From positions 17,579-81,578 of the forward strand of contig CAWFRG010000008.1 in assembly GCA_963818205.1 (NCBI GenBank): 64,000 nt of DNA, in the 5' to 3' direction. Of this stretch, positions 36,150 through 46,081 are shown in pieces. Under the pieces are notes generated by a model, which made no database searches, was not told where the DNA came from, and saw only the letters and a program-made list of their open reading frames with translations. Origin of the DNA: CAVVYV01 sp963818205. Its GTDB lineage: Bacteria; Actinomycetota; Thermoleophilia; Solirubrobacterales; 70-9. The position numbers and the translations under genes were made by a program. How positions within the stretch are numbered: position 1 is the first letter of the stretch; every line of letters starts with the position of its first letter.

Positions 36150-36533
36150 ATGAAGAGCGATCGGTTCAGAGCCGCGGTCGAGGCGAAGGACGTCTCGGCG
36201 ATCGGCGAGGTGTTCGCCGAGGACGTCACCTTCAAGAGCCCGGTGGTGTTCAAGCCATACGAGGGCCGCGAGGCGGTCGCGATGATCCTCGGGGCGGTGG
36301 TCCAGGTATTCGAGGGCTTTCGCTACACCGACCAGGTCGAGACCGGCGACGTCGCCACCCTCGCATTCAGCGCCTCGGTCGGCGACCGGGAGCTCGACGG
36401 GATCGACCTGATCCGGTTCGACGGGGAGGGCAAGGTTCACGAGCTGGCCGTCTACGTACGGCCGATGAGCGGCGTCAACGCGCTCGCCGAGGCGATGGGC
36501 CGGAAGCTCGAAGAGCTCGGCGCCGCCACTTAG
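36150..36533 (+). CDS. NTF2-like protein
   Basis: A 127-residue cone-fold protein: FRAAVEAKDVSAIGEVFAED, VTFKSPVVFKPYEGREAVAM, TLAFSASVGDRELDGIDLIR and EGKVHELAVYVRPMSG. This is the SnoaL-like group with many unrelated functions. It follows the lyase gene by 10 bases and is probably co-transcribed. Confidence 0.8.
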   Translation: MKSDRFRAAVEAKDVSAIGEVFAEDVTFKSPVVFKPYEGREAVAMILGAVVQVFEGFRYTDQVETGDVATLAFSASVGDRELDGIDLIRFDGEGKVHELAVYVRPMSGVNALAEAMGRKLEELGAAT

Positions 36534-36541
36534 CGGTCGGG

Positions 36542-38064
36542 CTACTGGCAGGAGGCGCCGGCGCAGCTCTTCAGCTGCGCCAGGCGGGCCTCGAGCTGCG
36601 CCTCTGACCGCCAGGCCGTCGGGTCGTGGTGCGGCTTTCGAGCTCAAAGGGATCGGTGGCGAGGTTGTAGAGCTCCTCGTCGCCGTTCTGGTACTGGTTG
36701 AAGATCCAGTTGCCGTCGCGGATCCCGAAGCCGTTCAGGTTGTAGCTCTCGAGCAGGATGTCGCGCCCTGAAGCGGCCGACGGGTTGGCAGCAAGGGGCA
36801 GCAGGGAGATCCCGTCCATCGTCAGCCCCGGCTGGGCCTTGGTGATCTCGACGATCGTCGGAGCGAGGTCGATGTTCGCCACCAGCTGGTCGCGCACCAC
36901 TCCTGCCGGGAACCGGGGGCCGCGGACGATCAGCGGCACCCGGGTCGACTCCTCGTAGAGGTAGGACTTGAAGATCAGCCGGTGGGCGCCCAGCTGGAGG
37001 CCGTTGTCCGAGGTGAAGAAGATGTAGGTCTTCCGCAGGTCGCGGGCCTTCTTCAGCCTGCCGATGATTCGCTTCACGGTTTCGTCGACCGAGAGCAGGC
37101 TCTCCTGGCGCCCGCGCCAGCGCCGGTCGATGTCATCGATGTCGCCCTGGCTGAGCCTCGGCTGGTCCTGCACAAAGTCCGGCTTGTCGGTGACGTTGGG
37201 CTCGTCGAAGTTGGGAGTTCGCGGCGCACCCCCATCGCCGAACGCCCCCAGGTACCGGGGAGCGGGCTGCGGATCGCGGGTCGAGTTGAACGGCACCCCG
37301 GCCTCACCGTGTGGTGCTGTGGGGTTGAACCAGAGGAAGAAGGGCTTCGGGCCGGGGGCGCGCCGCTGGAGGAAGTCGATGACCTTGGCGGAGAGAACGT
37401 CGGTGACGTAGTTCCGGGCGCCGGTCCCGTAGTACTGGAGCTTGCCGTTCTCGTTCAGCTTGTACTGGTAGCGGCGCTGGTCGCTGCCGCTTGTAAGCGC
37501 GTACCACTCGCTCCAGCCTGGAGGGATCTCCTTCGTGTCGGCAACCGGCTCGATCAGCCCGTCGTTGAGCCCGTAGCCGTTCAGATACTTGCCGACCATT
37601 GCCGTCCGGTAGCCGGACCTCCGCAGCCAGACCGCGAGCGTGTTGGTGTGGTCGAGGCCGTTGTAGCCGTTCGGAAGGTCCGTGCTGATCACGTGGTGGT
37701 TGTGGGCGTACTGGCCGGTGAGGAAGGTCGCCCGCGAGGGGCAGCAGAGGGGGAAGGAGGCGTAGCTGTTGCGGAAGGTGGTGCCGTGGCTGCCAAGCTT
37801 GTCGAGGACGATCGGCAGCGCCGACATGTCGTTGTTCTGATCGTCGGTCTCGATCACGATCACGTTCGGGCGCTTCTGCTTCGCGTTGGCGAGCCGGAGC
37901 TTCTCCCGCTTTGCCTTGCGCATCTGCTTCTGCCCAGCGCCCGGGTTTTCGGCCGGGGCGGCGCCCGCGGGCACGCCGACCGCGCTCAGGGAGAGGCCGA
38001 CGACCAAGGCGGCCACGCAGCCGGCGATCGTCAGACGCGCTCTTTGTCGGCTCCTCTTTCGCAT
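36542..38064 (-). CDS. Secreted sulfatase (type I), frameshifted near the end
   Basis: About 507 residues. Signal peptide LTIAGCVAALVVGLSLSAVG; metal site VIVIETDDQNNDM; C107-C-P-S-R (LCCPSRATFLTGQ) is the formylglycine motif, so an FGly-generating enzyme or its equivalent is needed; then FFLWFNPTAPHGEA and YIFFTSDNGLQLGAHR. Near 36628 one base is missing: the shifted frame gives DPTAWRSEAQLEARLAQLKS and CAGASCQ, stop at 36542, the same ending style as the second sulfatase at 49 kb. Sulfate ester substrate unknown. Start at 38064. Confidence 0.9.
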
Positions 38065-38199
38065 CGCAGCACTAAACCCGCTGTTGGCTCGACGGTTGCG
38101 CAGCTCCGGCCCCCCAAGCGTCAAGCGGGCACAGGGTAACGGGGGCTGGCGACGGCCCTCGCAAGTAACCGTCTAGGCTGCCCGACCGCCACCAAATTA

Positions 38200-38283
38200 A
38201 TGCGAGGGCGCTCCGATGACGCGAGGGTGCTCCGAGGCGAAGCCGAAGAGCAACCCGTTTAGCGTCGGAGGAGCAACCCGTTT
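38200..38283 (+). repeat. Dispersed repeat A, copy 3 with partial duplication
   Basis: The full unit at 38217-38260 (GCGAGGGTGCTCCGAGGCGA to GAGCAACCCGTTT) is flanked by a 5' half (ATGCGAGGGCGCTCCGA, 38200-38216) and a 3' half (CGGAGGAGCAACCCGTTT, 38266-38283). It lies in the gap before hbd, in the same orientation as copy 1 relative to the next gene. Confidence 0.8.
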
Positions 38284-38299
38284 AGTGAAAGGCAAGCGC

Positions 38300-39182
38300 A
38301 TGGCGATCAGCAAGGTGGGCGTCCTCGGCTGCGGGCTGATGGGGCACGGGATCACCCAGATCTGCGCCCAGGCCGGCTGGGACGTCGTCGTGCGCGAGGT
38401 CGGCCAGGAACCTCTCGACAAGGGGATCTGGAAAGATCGAAAAGCAGCTCGGCCGGGCGGTCGAGAAGGAAAAGATGGAACAGGGCGACGCCGACGCCGT
38501 TCGAGGCCGGATCACTCCCACGCTCGACTATGGCGACCTCGCCGACTGCGACCTCGTGATTGAGGCGATCACCGAGGACCTCGGGCTGAAGAAGGAGATG
38601 TGGGCCGAGGTTGACGGGATCGTCAAGGGCGACGCGTTCTTCGCCACCAACACCTCCTCACTCTCGGTCGCCGACCAGGCCGACGCGACCAAGCGCGCCG
38701 ATCGCTTCCTCGGCCTTCATTTCTTCAATCCCGCCCAGGTGATGCCGCTGCTCGAGGTGGTCCGCGCCGAGAAGACCGGCGATGAGGCCTACGACCTCGG
38801 TTTCGAGGTGGGCAAGAAGCTCGGCAAGACGACGGTTGCCGCCAAGGACAACCGCGGCTTCATCGTCAACCGCCTGCTGGTGCCCTACATGCTCGACGCG
38901 ATCCGGGCCCAGGAGCAGGGCGTGGGCTCGATCGAGGACATCGACACCGGGATGATGGCCGGCGCCAGCCATCCGATGGGCCCGCTGACGCTGGCGGACT
39001 TCGTCGGGCTCGACACCCTGGCGGCGATCTCCGAGGTGATGGAGTCCGCCTACGGGGAGGAGCGATTCGCCGCGCCGCCAACTCTGAGAAAGCTGGTCGC
39101 TGCAGGAAATTATGGGAGGAAGTCGGGGAGGGGCTTCTACGATTACTCTGGTGAGAGCCCGGTTCCGGTGGAACCGGAGTAG
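38300..39182 (+). CDS. hbd: 3-hydroxybutyryl-CoA dehydrogenase, frameshifted
   Basis: About 293 residues. MAISKVGVLGCGLMGHGITQ is the NAD-binding start. Near 38429 one extra base in GGATCTGGAAAG shifts the frame; the continuing frame reads KIEKQLGRAVEKEKMEQGDA, EAITEDLGLKKEMWAEVDGI, LHFFNPAQVMPLLEVVRAEK (the HFFNP motif) and GPLTLADFVGLDTLAAISEV. It reduces acetoacetyl-CoA or oxidises 3-hydroxybutyryl-CoA, the step before crotonyl-CoA for the ethylmalonyl-CoA pathway. ATG 38300 with GAAAGGC. Confidence 0.9.
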
Positions 39183-39217
39183 CGGGGACTTTCCAAGGAA
39201 CCGAGTCAGGAGCCAGC

Positions 39218-39946
39218 ATGGGAGTCGATCAGACCAGCCTCGACCGGATCAGGAACGCGACCTTCCCCTCCGCCCGTCGCGGATACGACAAGCACGAGGT
39301 CGAGAAGTTCCTCGCCCGCCTCGCCGATTGGCTCGAGACCGGCGGTGGAGACGAATCGCGGTCGGACACCGTCAAGCGGGAGCTGGAGCGAGTCGGCCAG
39401 CGCACCGGCGCGATCCTCGCCCAGGCGGAGGAGAGCGCCCAGCAGATCCGCGCCGAGGCCGAGGAGGAAGCGCGGGGGACGATCAACACCGCCAACGCCG
39501 AGGCCGAGGAGACGCGAGGCGAGACCGACACCTATTCCCAGGAGACCCGCAGCGCCGCCGACGCCTACAGCGGGGAGACCCGGAGGTCCGCCGACGAGAA
39601 GGCCGCCGCCATCACCGCCCAGGCGGACCAGGACGCCCGGGAGACGATCGCCTCCGCGCAGGCGCAGGCGGGCCGAATCGTCGAGGAGGGCACCCAGCGC
39701 CGGGAGGACATCGAAGCTTTGATCGGCGACCTCGTTCGCCGTCGCGACGACGTCCTCGGCGACAGCGAGAAGCTTGCCGGCAAGCTCGCCGAGGCCGTCA
39801 AGGAGCACCGCCCTTCGGGCCCGGATCCGTTTGCCGCCCCCGAGGAGCTCGATCCGCTCGAGCGGGACAAGAACGAGTCGGAGGGCAATCTGCGCCCGGA
39901 CGAGGACGTGGACGTCGGGGAAGAGGACCAGGTCGAGGCGACCTGA
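39218..39946 (+). CDS. DivIVA-domain coiled-coil protein
   Basis: A 242-residue protein. RIRNATFPSARRGYDKHEVE then KFLARLADWLE is the DivIVA N-terminal module that senses membrane curvature. Residues 60-170 are coiled coil with Ala/Glu/Gln repeats (AQAEESAQQIRAEAEEEARG), and the end is acidic and disordered. It likely helps cell-pole or envelope organisation. It is ten bases ahead of the carboxylase gene, which may be coincidence of packing. Confidence 0.85.
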   Translation: MGVDQTSLDRIRNATFPSARRGYDKHEVEKFLARLADWLETGGGDESRSDTVKRELERVGQRTGAILAQAEESAQQIRAEAEEEARGTINTANAEAEETRGETDTYSQETRSAADAYSGETRRSADEKAAAITAQADQDARETIASAQAQAGRIVEEGTQRREDIEALIGDLVRRRDDVLGDSEKLAGKLAEAVKEHRPSGPDPFAAPEELDPLERDKNESEGNLRPDEDVDVGEEDQVEAT

Positions 39947-39955
39947 GCGGTTCCG

Positions 39956-41476
39956 ATGACTGACATCAAGGCGGCGCTCGACGCGGCGCTCGAGGGCGGC
40001 CCCGAGCGCCACCGCCAGAAGGTGGCCGAGCAGGAGAAGCTCCCGGTGCGCGAGCGGGTCAGCCGCCTACTCGACCCCGAGTCGCTCGCCGAGGAAGGGC
40101 TGCTCGCCAACTGGGAGCAGGATGGGCTCGGCGCCGACGGGGTGGTGACCGGGATGGGCACGGTGGGTGGCCGCACGGTCGCGCTGATGGCCAACGACCC
40201 GGCGGTAAAGGCGGGCTCATGGGGGCCGAAGACGGTGGAGAAGATCCTCCGGATCCAGGAGCGGGCGCTGCGTCAGCAGGTGCCGATGTTCTACCTGGTG
40301 GACTCAGCCGGCGCCCGGATCACCGACCAGGTCCGGATGTTCCCCGGGCGCCGCGGCGCCGGGCGGATCTTCCACACCCAGGTCCGGCTCTCCGGCCAGG
40401 TTCCGCAGATCTGCCTCCTGTTCGGTCCGAGCGCCGCCGGGGGCGCCTACATCCCGGCCTTCTGTGACGTGGTGATCATGCGCGACGGAAACGCCTCGAT
40501 GTACCTGGGCTCGCCGCGGATGGCGCAGATGGTGATCGGGGAGGAGGTGACGCTGGAGGAGATGGGCGGCGCCCGGATGCACACCGGGGTCTCCGGCTGC
40601 GGGCACTTCCTCACCTCCTCGGACGAGGAGTCGATCGACCTCGCTCGCCGCTATCTCTCCTACATGCCCTCTAATTGGCGCGAGGCGCCGCCCACCGCGC
40701 CGCCGGCCGAGCCGCGATCCGGGCGCTCAGTCTCCGCGATCGTCCCGGACAACGAGAAGGACCCGTTCGACGTCGTCGAGCTGGTCGAGACGCTCGTCGA
40801 CGACGGCTCGCTGCTCCAGGTCCAGGAGCGCTGGGCGAAGGAGCTGGTGGTCGGTTACGCCCGCCTCGACGGCCGGGTGATCGGCGTCGTCGCCAACCAG
40901 CCCAAGGTCAAGGGCGGGGTGCTGTTCGTCGATTCGGCCGACAAGGCGGCTCGCTTCATCTGGACCTGCAATGCCTTCAACGTGCCCCTTCTCTTCCTCG
41001 CCGACGTCCCCGGCTTCATGATCGGCAAGGAGGTCGAGCGCCAGGGAATCATCCGCCACGGCGCGAAGATGATCAGCGCCGTCTCCGAGGCGACGGTGCC
41101 GAAGCTCTCGGTGATCGTCCGAAAGGCGTACGGCGCGGGGCTCTACGCGATGGCCGGCCCCGCCTTCGAGCCGGACGCCTGCATCGCGCTGCCGCAGGCC
41201 CAGATCGCGGTGATGGGGCCCGAGGCGGCGATCAACGCGGTGTTCTTCAACCAGATCCAGAAGCTCGAGGATCCTGAGGAGCGCGAGCGATTCGTCCGCG
41301 AGAAGCGCGAGGAGTACGCGGAGGACATCGACATCCTCCACCTCGCCTCCGAGCTGGTGGTCGACGCGGTAATCGAGCCCGATTCGATCCGCGCCGAGCT
41401 CGTCCGCCGCTTCGCCCTCGCCGACTCCAAGCAACGAGATTTCGCCGAGCGGCGAAACCCGGTCACGCCGGTCTAG
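39956..41476 (+). CDS. pccB: Acyl-CoA (propionyl-CoA) carboxylase, carboxyltransferase beta subunit
   Basis: A 506-residue biotin-dependent carboxyltransferase: DGVVTGMGTVGGRTVALMAN, FYLVDSAGARITDQVRMFPG, CLLFGPSAAGGAYIPAFCDV, FVDSADKAARFIWTCNAFNV and LADVPGFMIGKEVERQGIIR, with both oxyanion-hole regions. It carries CO2 from carboxybiotin to propionyl-CoA, methylcrotonyl-CoA or a similar acyl-CoA. Propionyl-CoA released by Mcl would be its natural load. The biotin/alpha subunit is not in the window. Its end overlaps the opposite desaturase by four bases. Confidence 0.9.
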   Translation: MTDIKAALDAALEGGPERHRQKVAEQEKLPVRERVSRLLDPESLAEEGLLANWEQDGLGADGVVTGMGTVGGRTVALMANDPAVKAGSWGPKTVEKILRIQERALRQQVPMFYLVDSAGARITDQVRMFPGRRGAGRIFHTQVRLSGQVPQICLLFGPSAAGGAYIPAFCDVVIMRDGNASMYLGSPRMAQMVIGEEVTLEEMGGARMHTGVSGCGHFLTSSDEESIDLARRYLSYMPSNWREAPPTAPPAEPRSGRSVSAIVPDNEKDPFDVVELVETLVDDGSLLQVQERWAKELVVGYARLDGRVIGVVANQPKVKGGVLFVDSADKAARFIWTCNAFNVPLLFLADVPGFMIGKEVERQGIIRHGAKMISAVSEATVPKLSVIVRKAYGAGLYAMAGPAFEPDACIALPQAQIAVMGPEAAINAVFFNQIQKLEDPEERERFVREKREEYAEDIDILHLASELVVDAVIEPDSIRAELVRRFALADSKQRDFAERRNPVTPV

Positions 41477-42558
41477 CGCCCGCCAGGCGGCTCCATCTCG
41501 GACCGTAGGCCGTAGGCCGGAGCGACTTGAGGTGGGCCGCCGCTCGCGGGCGCGGCTATGTGGCGAAGCCGTCCCGCGGGAAACGGCACCAATGACTCGC
41601 TCTCCGTGTCCCACAGCTTCAGGCGGAAGGTCTTGATGCTGCTGCGGATCGTGACGACGGGCGTGCGCCGGAACATCGGGTGGGACTCGTGCGCATCGCA
41701 CAGGCGGTAGTTCGGGATCTTCGCGCTCAGGTGGTGCACGTGGTGGTAATTGGCGTTGCCGACGGCCCAGGCGAGCGGGCGCGGCAGCTGGAGGTAGGAG
41801 CTGCCCTGGAGCGCGGCGAGCTCGAACTTCCACCTGCCGGGCGCCTGGTAGTAGGTGTCCTCGTACTGGTGCTGGATGTAGAGCATCCAGGCGGCGATGG
41901 CTCCGCCGACCACCAAAGTCGTGCCTTGGATCAGCAGGAAGGTCGGCCAGCCGACGACCGCGCTCCAGCCCAGCGCCCAAGCCACGAGCGCGAGGTTCGT
42001 CGCTACTACGCTCGCCAGGATCCTCGGGGTCATGCCCCTCTGAGGGAACCGGCGCTCGAACAGGAACACGAGGCTTGGACCCACCAGCAGCATCAGCACC
42101 GGGTTGCGGTAGAGGCGGTACACCAGCCGCCGCAAGCGGGAGGCACTCTCGTACTCGGCGAGGGTCAGCGTGTTTATCTCGCCGATGCCGCGATGGTCGA
42201 GGTCTCCGGTGTGCGCGTGGTGGACCGCGTGCTGTCGCTGCCACCAGCGGTAGGGGGTGAACAGGAGGAAGCCGAGGAAGTGGCCCCAGCGGCTGTTCGC
42301 CCGCCGCGCATCGAACATCGAGTTGTGGGTGAGGTCGTGGAAGAGCGAATACATGCGGGTCAGGAAGACCGTCGCGACAAGGCCGAGAGCGATCGCGACC
42401 GGGGCGCTCGGCTGGATCAGGACAGCGAGGATCCAGACGGCGAGGTAAGGCACGACGACGCTCGCAATCTGCCCGAGGCTCCGCCTGCGGTCGACCTCCA
42501 GGTGGGGGGCGAGATCCTGCTTCCAGCTCTCGCGGGATGGGATGTCTGCGGCGGTCAC
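41473..42558 (-). CDS. Membrane fatty-acid desaturase
   Basis: A 361-residue di-iron desaturase with the three His boxes: LFHDLTHNSMFD, QRQHAVHHAHTGD and ANYHHVHHLSAKI. Hydrophobic stretches VVVPYLAVWILAVLIQPSAP and VATNLALVAWALGWSAVVGW form the membrane pairs. This pattern suits acyl-lipid or acyl-CoA desaturases of the FAD superfamily (delta-12/omega-6-like spacing). Membrane-fluidity control is expected; regiochemistry cannot be read. Confidence 0.9.
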   Translation of the reverse strand: MTAADIPSRESWKQDLAPHLEVDRRRSLGQIASVVVPYLAVWILAVLIQPSAPVAIALGLVATVFLTRMYSLFHDLTHNSMFDARRANSRWGHFLGFLLFTPYRWWQRQHAVHHAHTGDLDHRGIGEINTLTLAEYESASRLRRLVYRLYRNPVLMLLVGPSLVFLFERRFPQRGMTPRILASVVATNLALVAWALGWSAVVGWPTFLLIQGTTLVVGGAIAAWMLYIQHQYEDTYYQAPGRWKFELAALQGSSYLQLPRPLAWAVGNANYHHVHHLSAKIPNYRLCDAHESHPMFRRTPVVTIRSSIKTFRLKLWDTESESLVPFPAGRLRHIAAPASGGPPQVAPAYGLRSEMEPPGGR

Positions 42559-42638
42559 GGTGAATCGGTGGTTGGCTGAGGTGTCCTACGTGCCCTACCG
42601 CAATCTGGTTCACCGGGAGTCCGTCAAGAAGCGGCGAA

Positions 42639-44711
42639 TCAGGCTGCGATGCGGCCGGCGAGCTCGACGAAGTAATCGAGCGCCGCGGGGTTGGCGAGCG
42701 AGTCGCGGCTGGCGGCCCGCTCCGGCGCCTCGCCCATCAGGATTCGCTTCACCGGCACCTCGAGCGCCTTGCCGCTCAGCGTTCGCGGAACCTCGGCGAT
42801 CTGGAAGACCTCGTTGGGTACGTGTCGCGGAGAGCACTGCTCCCGGATCCGCCGCTTGATCTCGGCGGTGAGGTCGTCGTCCAGCTCCGCACCCTCGCGG
42901 AGGACCACGAACAGGGGCATCCACCCCTCGGTCCCGGGCTTCGGCACGTCGACCACCAGCGCGTCTAACACCTCGTCGATCCCGGACACGGCCCGGTAGA
43001 TCTCGCTGGTTCCCATCCTCACTCCCTGGCGATTGATCGTCGAATCGGATCGCCCGTAGATCACCGCCGTCCCCCTCGAGGTGATCTCGATCCAGTCGCC
43101 GTGCCGCCAGACGCCCGGGTACTGGTCGAAGTAGCTCGCCCGGTAGCGGGAGCCGTCGTCGTCGCCCCAGAAGAAGATCGGCATCGAGGGCATCGGCTCG
43201 GTGATCACCAGCTCGCCCACCTCGTCGACGAGGGCGTTGCCGTCCTCGTCGAAGGCTTCGATCGCCGCCCCCAGAGAGCGGCCCTGGAGCTCGCCGCGGT
43301 AGACCGGGAGGATCGGCACCCCGCCGACGAAGGCGGTGCAGACGTCGGTGCCGCCGCTGGTTGAGAACAGCCAGGTGTCCTCGCCGACATGCTCGTAGAT
43401 CCACTCGAACCCCTCCGGGGAGAGGGGCGAGCCGGTCGAGCCGATCGCGCGCAGCCGCGAGAGGTCGCGGCCCTGGCCCGGCTCGATCCCGTCCTTCATG
43501 CAGGCGGCGATGTAGGAGGCGGAGGTGCCGAAGCAGGTGATCCCGGTGCGCTCGACCAGGTCCCAGAGGACGCCCATGTCGGGCGCCCCCGGGCTGCCGT
43601 CGTAGAGGACGATCGAGGCGGGCGTCAGCAGGGCGCCGATCAGGAGGTTCCACATCATCCAGCCGGTGGTGGTGAACCAGAAGATCCGGTCACCGTCCTG
43701 GGGGTCGAGGTGGAGGTTCGACTTCTTCAACTGCTCGAGGAGGATGCCGCCGTGCCCCTGGACGATCGCCTTCGGCAGGCCGGTGGTCCCGGAGGAATAG
43801 AGGACCCAGAGCGGGTGGTCGAAGGGAACGCGCTCGAAGCGGAGGTCCGCGCCCTCGCCGAGGTCGAGGAGCTGCTGCCAGGTCATCGGCGCTGGGCCGT
43901 CCTCGCGGCGCTCGAGCACGGCGAGCGCGGGTGAGTCGCTCAGGTAGGGGACGACGACGATTCGCTCGAGGCTCGGGATCTCGGCGGCGATCTCCGCCAC
44001 CGTCTCGAGCCGGTCGAAGTCCTTGCCGCCGTAGCGATAGCCGTCGACGGCGAACAGCACCTTCGGCTCGATCTGGGTGAAGCGGTCGACGACGCTCGCC
44101 TTGCCGAAGTCCGGGGAGCAGCTCGACCAGATCGCCCCGAGGCTGGCGCTGGCGAGGAAGGCGATCAGGGCCTCGGGACCGTTGGGGAGATAGGCGACCA
44201 CCCGGTCGCCGCGGGTGACACCGAGCGATCGGAGCGCCTCGGCGCAGGCGCCGACCTGCTCCTGGAGCTCACCCCAGCGGAGCTCGCCGAGATCTCGCAG
44301 CTCCGAGGCGTAGACGACGGCGACCTCGTCATCGGCCTTGCCCCGGAAGATGTGCTCGGCGTAGTTGAGCTCGGCGCCCTCGAACCAGCGGGCTCCGGGC
44401 ATCGTTCGCTCGGCGAGGACTTGCTCATACGGCGGCTCCTCGCCTTCGGCTCCGCGGCCGCCTTGGTCTCCTCCGCGGGATGCGATCACCTCGAAGTAGT
44501 CCCAGATCGAGGCCCAGAAGTCCTCGAGCTCGTCGACCGACCATTTCCACAGCTCCGCGTAGTCATCGGCCTCGACCCCGCGCTCCGCCGCCAGCCAGCG
44601 GCGGTAACGGGTCAGCTGCGAGCGCTCGATCGCCTCCGCACTCGGCTCCCAGAGCTTCTCCCCGCGCGCGCGGCCTTTGCTCGCCCTCTCGACCTCTGCT
44701 CCCCGGGCCAC
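42639..44711 (-). CDS. aacS: Acetoacetyl-CoA synthetase
   Basis: A 690-residue ANL-superfamily ligase that activates acetoacetate with ATP and CoA. The N-terminal cap has LWKWSVDELEDFWASIWDYF, typical of AacS. PLWVLYSSGTTGLPKAIVQG is the AMP-binding P-loop, FWFTTTGWMMWNLLIGALL a family segment, and RSDSTINRQGVRMGTSEIYR the hinge. The C-terminal Lys region is TLSGKALEVPVKRIL. Start at 44711 (MARGAEVERA). It would bring acetoacetate into the acyl-CoA pool with hbd and ccr. Confidence 0.93.
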   Translation of the reverse strand: MARGAEVERASKGRARGEKLWEPSAEAIERSQLTRYRRWLAAERGVEADDYAELWKWSVDELEDFWASIWDYFEVIASRGGDQGGRGAEGEEPPYEQVLAERTMPGARWFEGAELNYAEHIFRGKADDEVAVVYASELRDLGELRWGELQEQVGACAEALRSLGVTRGDRVVAYLPNGPEALIAFLASASLGAIWSSCSPDFGKASVVDRFTQIEPKVLFAVDGYRYGGKDFDRLETVAEIAAEIPSLERIVVVPYLSDSPALAVLERREDGPAPMTWQQLLDLGEGADLRFERVPFDHPLWVLYSSGTTGLPKAIVQGHGGILLEQLKKSNLHLDPQDGDRIFWFTTTGWMMWNLLIGALLTPASIVLYDGSPGAPDMGVLWDLVERTGITCFGTSASYIAACMKDGIEPGQGRDLSRLRAIGSTGSPLSPEGFEWIYEHVGEDTWLFSTSGGTDVCTAFVGGVPILPVYRGELQGRSLGAAIEAFDEDGNALVDEVGELVITEPMPSMPIFFWGDDDGSRYRASYFDQYPGVWRHGDWIEITSRGTAVIYGRSDSTINRQGVRMGTSEIYRAVSGIDEVLDALVVDVPKPGTEGWMPLFVVLREGAELDDDLTAEIKRRIREQCSPRHVPNEVFQIAEVPRTLSGKALEVPVKRILMGEAPERAASRDSLANPAALDYFVELAGRIAA

Positions 44712-44723
44712 CGCCCGCTTATA

Positions 44724-45946
44724 TCACCACGGCGCCGCCGCCTCGGCGGGCGGAGCGGGCGCGGTCCGGCGGCCGGCATCGCGGTCGAGGAGACGGGCGA
44801 GGGCGACGACGAACTCGGTTGCCCGGGCGAGAGCCTCCTCGTCGACCCGCTCAGGGGTGTCCTCGAGGGTGTGGTACCAGGGGGCCGGGGAGCCGCCGTC
44901 CGTCGCCCGGATCGTGATCGCGTGCATGCCGGCGTTCCGCGGGGGGAGGGCGTCGTCGAGCAGCGAGTAGCGGAGTGGCTCGGCGGCGAGGCCGTTGCCG
45001 CCGGCGAGCGCCTCGCAGAGCTCGACCAGCTCGCCGTCGAGCGGCAGGCTGACGACAGCGCCCTCGCTGACCTCGTAGTTGAGGTCGCCGTGGGAGACCG
45101 AATCGACGTTGATGACGTAGGTGCGCTCGGGGTCGAACCGCTTGCGGTGGGCCCGAGCAAAGGCGCGCATGCCCTCGCACATCGACTCCTCGGATCCGGG
45201 GAGCACGACCCAGAGGTCGAGGTTCGCGGGTGGCTCCGTCTCCAGCTGGTCGGTGGCCGAGAGCACCGCGGCGACGCCGGAGGCGTTGTCGTAGGCGCCG
45301 GGGACGGTGTCGGAGAGGGCGATGTCGATCAGGAAGAAGGCGGCGACGATCAGGAGGATCGTCGGCACCGATTGCAGCGCCCCCAGCCAGGCGGCGTCGA
45401 CGCCGGCCATCCGCAGGCCGAGGAGCGGCAGCAGCGGTGCGAGGCCTCCCCAGAAGAAGATCCGGAACGGCCCCGGGGAGGGGCGCCCGCCCGGCCGCTC
45501 GCCCTGCCGGAGGCGCCTGGAGAAGACCCAGCCGGTGCGGGCGGCGTCGTAGTGGGCGGAGAGGATCAGGCGGACCGGCGCCTCGGGCGGGACCCGGGAG
45601 AGACGACGTTCTGGGAGGCGCGGCGGAAGAGCAGCGAGCGGACCAGGTAGAAGCGGGTGTTGAGGTCGAGATAGGTGGAGGCGGCGGCGGCGAGAACGAG
45701 GGCGAAGCCGGCGGCCGGCTGCACCGTGGCGAGCACACTGCCGGCGATCGCGAGGGCCGCGTGGAGAAGGTGAACGACCGCGTACTGGGGGTGGACGAAC
45801 GTCGGCTCGATCTCCGCCCGGCGGCCGGTCTGCCGCAACCGCCCGGCGAGCATGTTCGCGGCCCTGCGCTCGGCGTCGGTGCCCGGGCCACGGCCCTCGA
45901 ACGAGCACAGCTCCTTGATCAGCTCCATGCGGCCGGCGGCGTCCAC
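44724..45946 (-). CDS. Membrane-bound M28 zinc peptidase, frameshifted
   Basis: About 407 residues. The first part from GTG 45946 (MELIKELCSFEGRGPGTDAE) has a membrane segment (LHAALAIAGSVLATVQPAAG). Near 45600 the frame shifts and continues LILSAHYDAARTGWVF (first His), two further membrane segments (PTILLIVAAFFLIDIALSDT), GAYDNASGVAAVLSATDQLE (bridging Asp), LPGSEESMCEGM (Glu pair), NVDSVSHGDLNYEV and WYHTLEDTPERV (last His). The M28 aminopeptidase set is complete. It probably cleaves peptides at the outer membrane face. Confidence 0.87.
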
Positions 45947-45990
45947 GGGCGCGGATTATCGCCCTAAGGCAGGGCTATGGTTCCCCGTGG

Positions 45991-46075
45991 GCCGGAGTGC
46001 ATGGAACTGGTAGACAGCATCGGCTCAAAACCGATGGTCCTTCGGGACGTGTGGGTTCGAGTCCCACCTCCGGCA
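45991..46075 (+). tRNA. tRNA-Leu (CAA)
   Basis: An 85-base class II tRNA: acceptor GCCGGAG/CTCCGGC, anticodon stem ATCGG/CCGAT with loop CTCAAAA (anticodon CAA), long variable arm TGGTCCTTCGGGACGT, T-arm GTGGG-TTCGAGT-CCCAC, discriminator A. No CCA is encoded. Confidence 0.95.
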
Positions 46076-46081
46076 TTTGCC

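Noticed and set aside
39218..39946. Late-embryogenesis-abundant or apolipoprotein-like stress protein
   Set aside because: The Ala/Glu repeats are explained by a coiled coil, and the N-terminus has a proper DivIVA motif.
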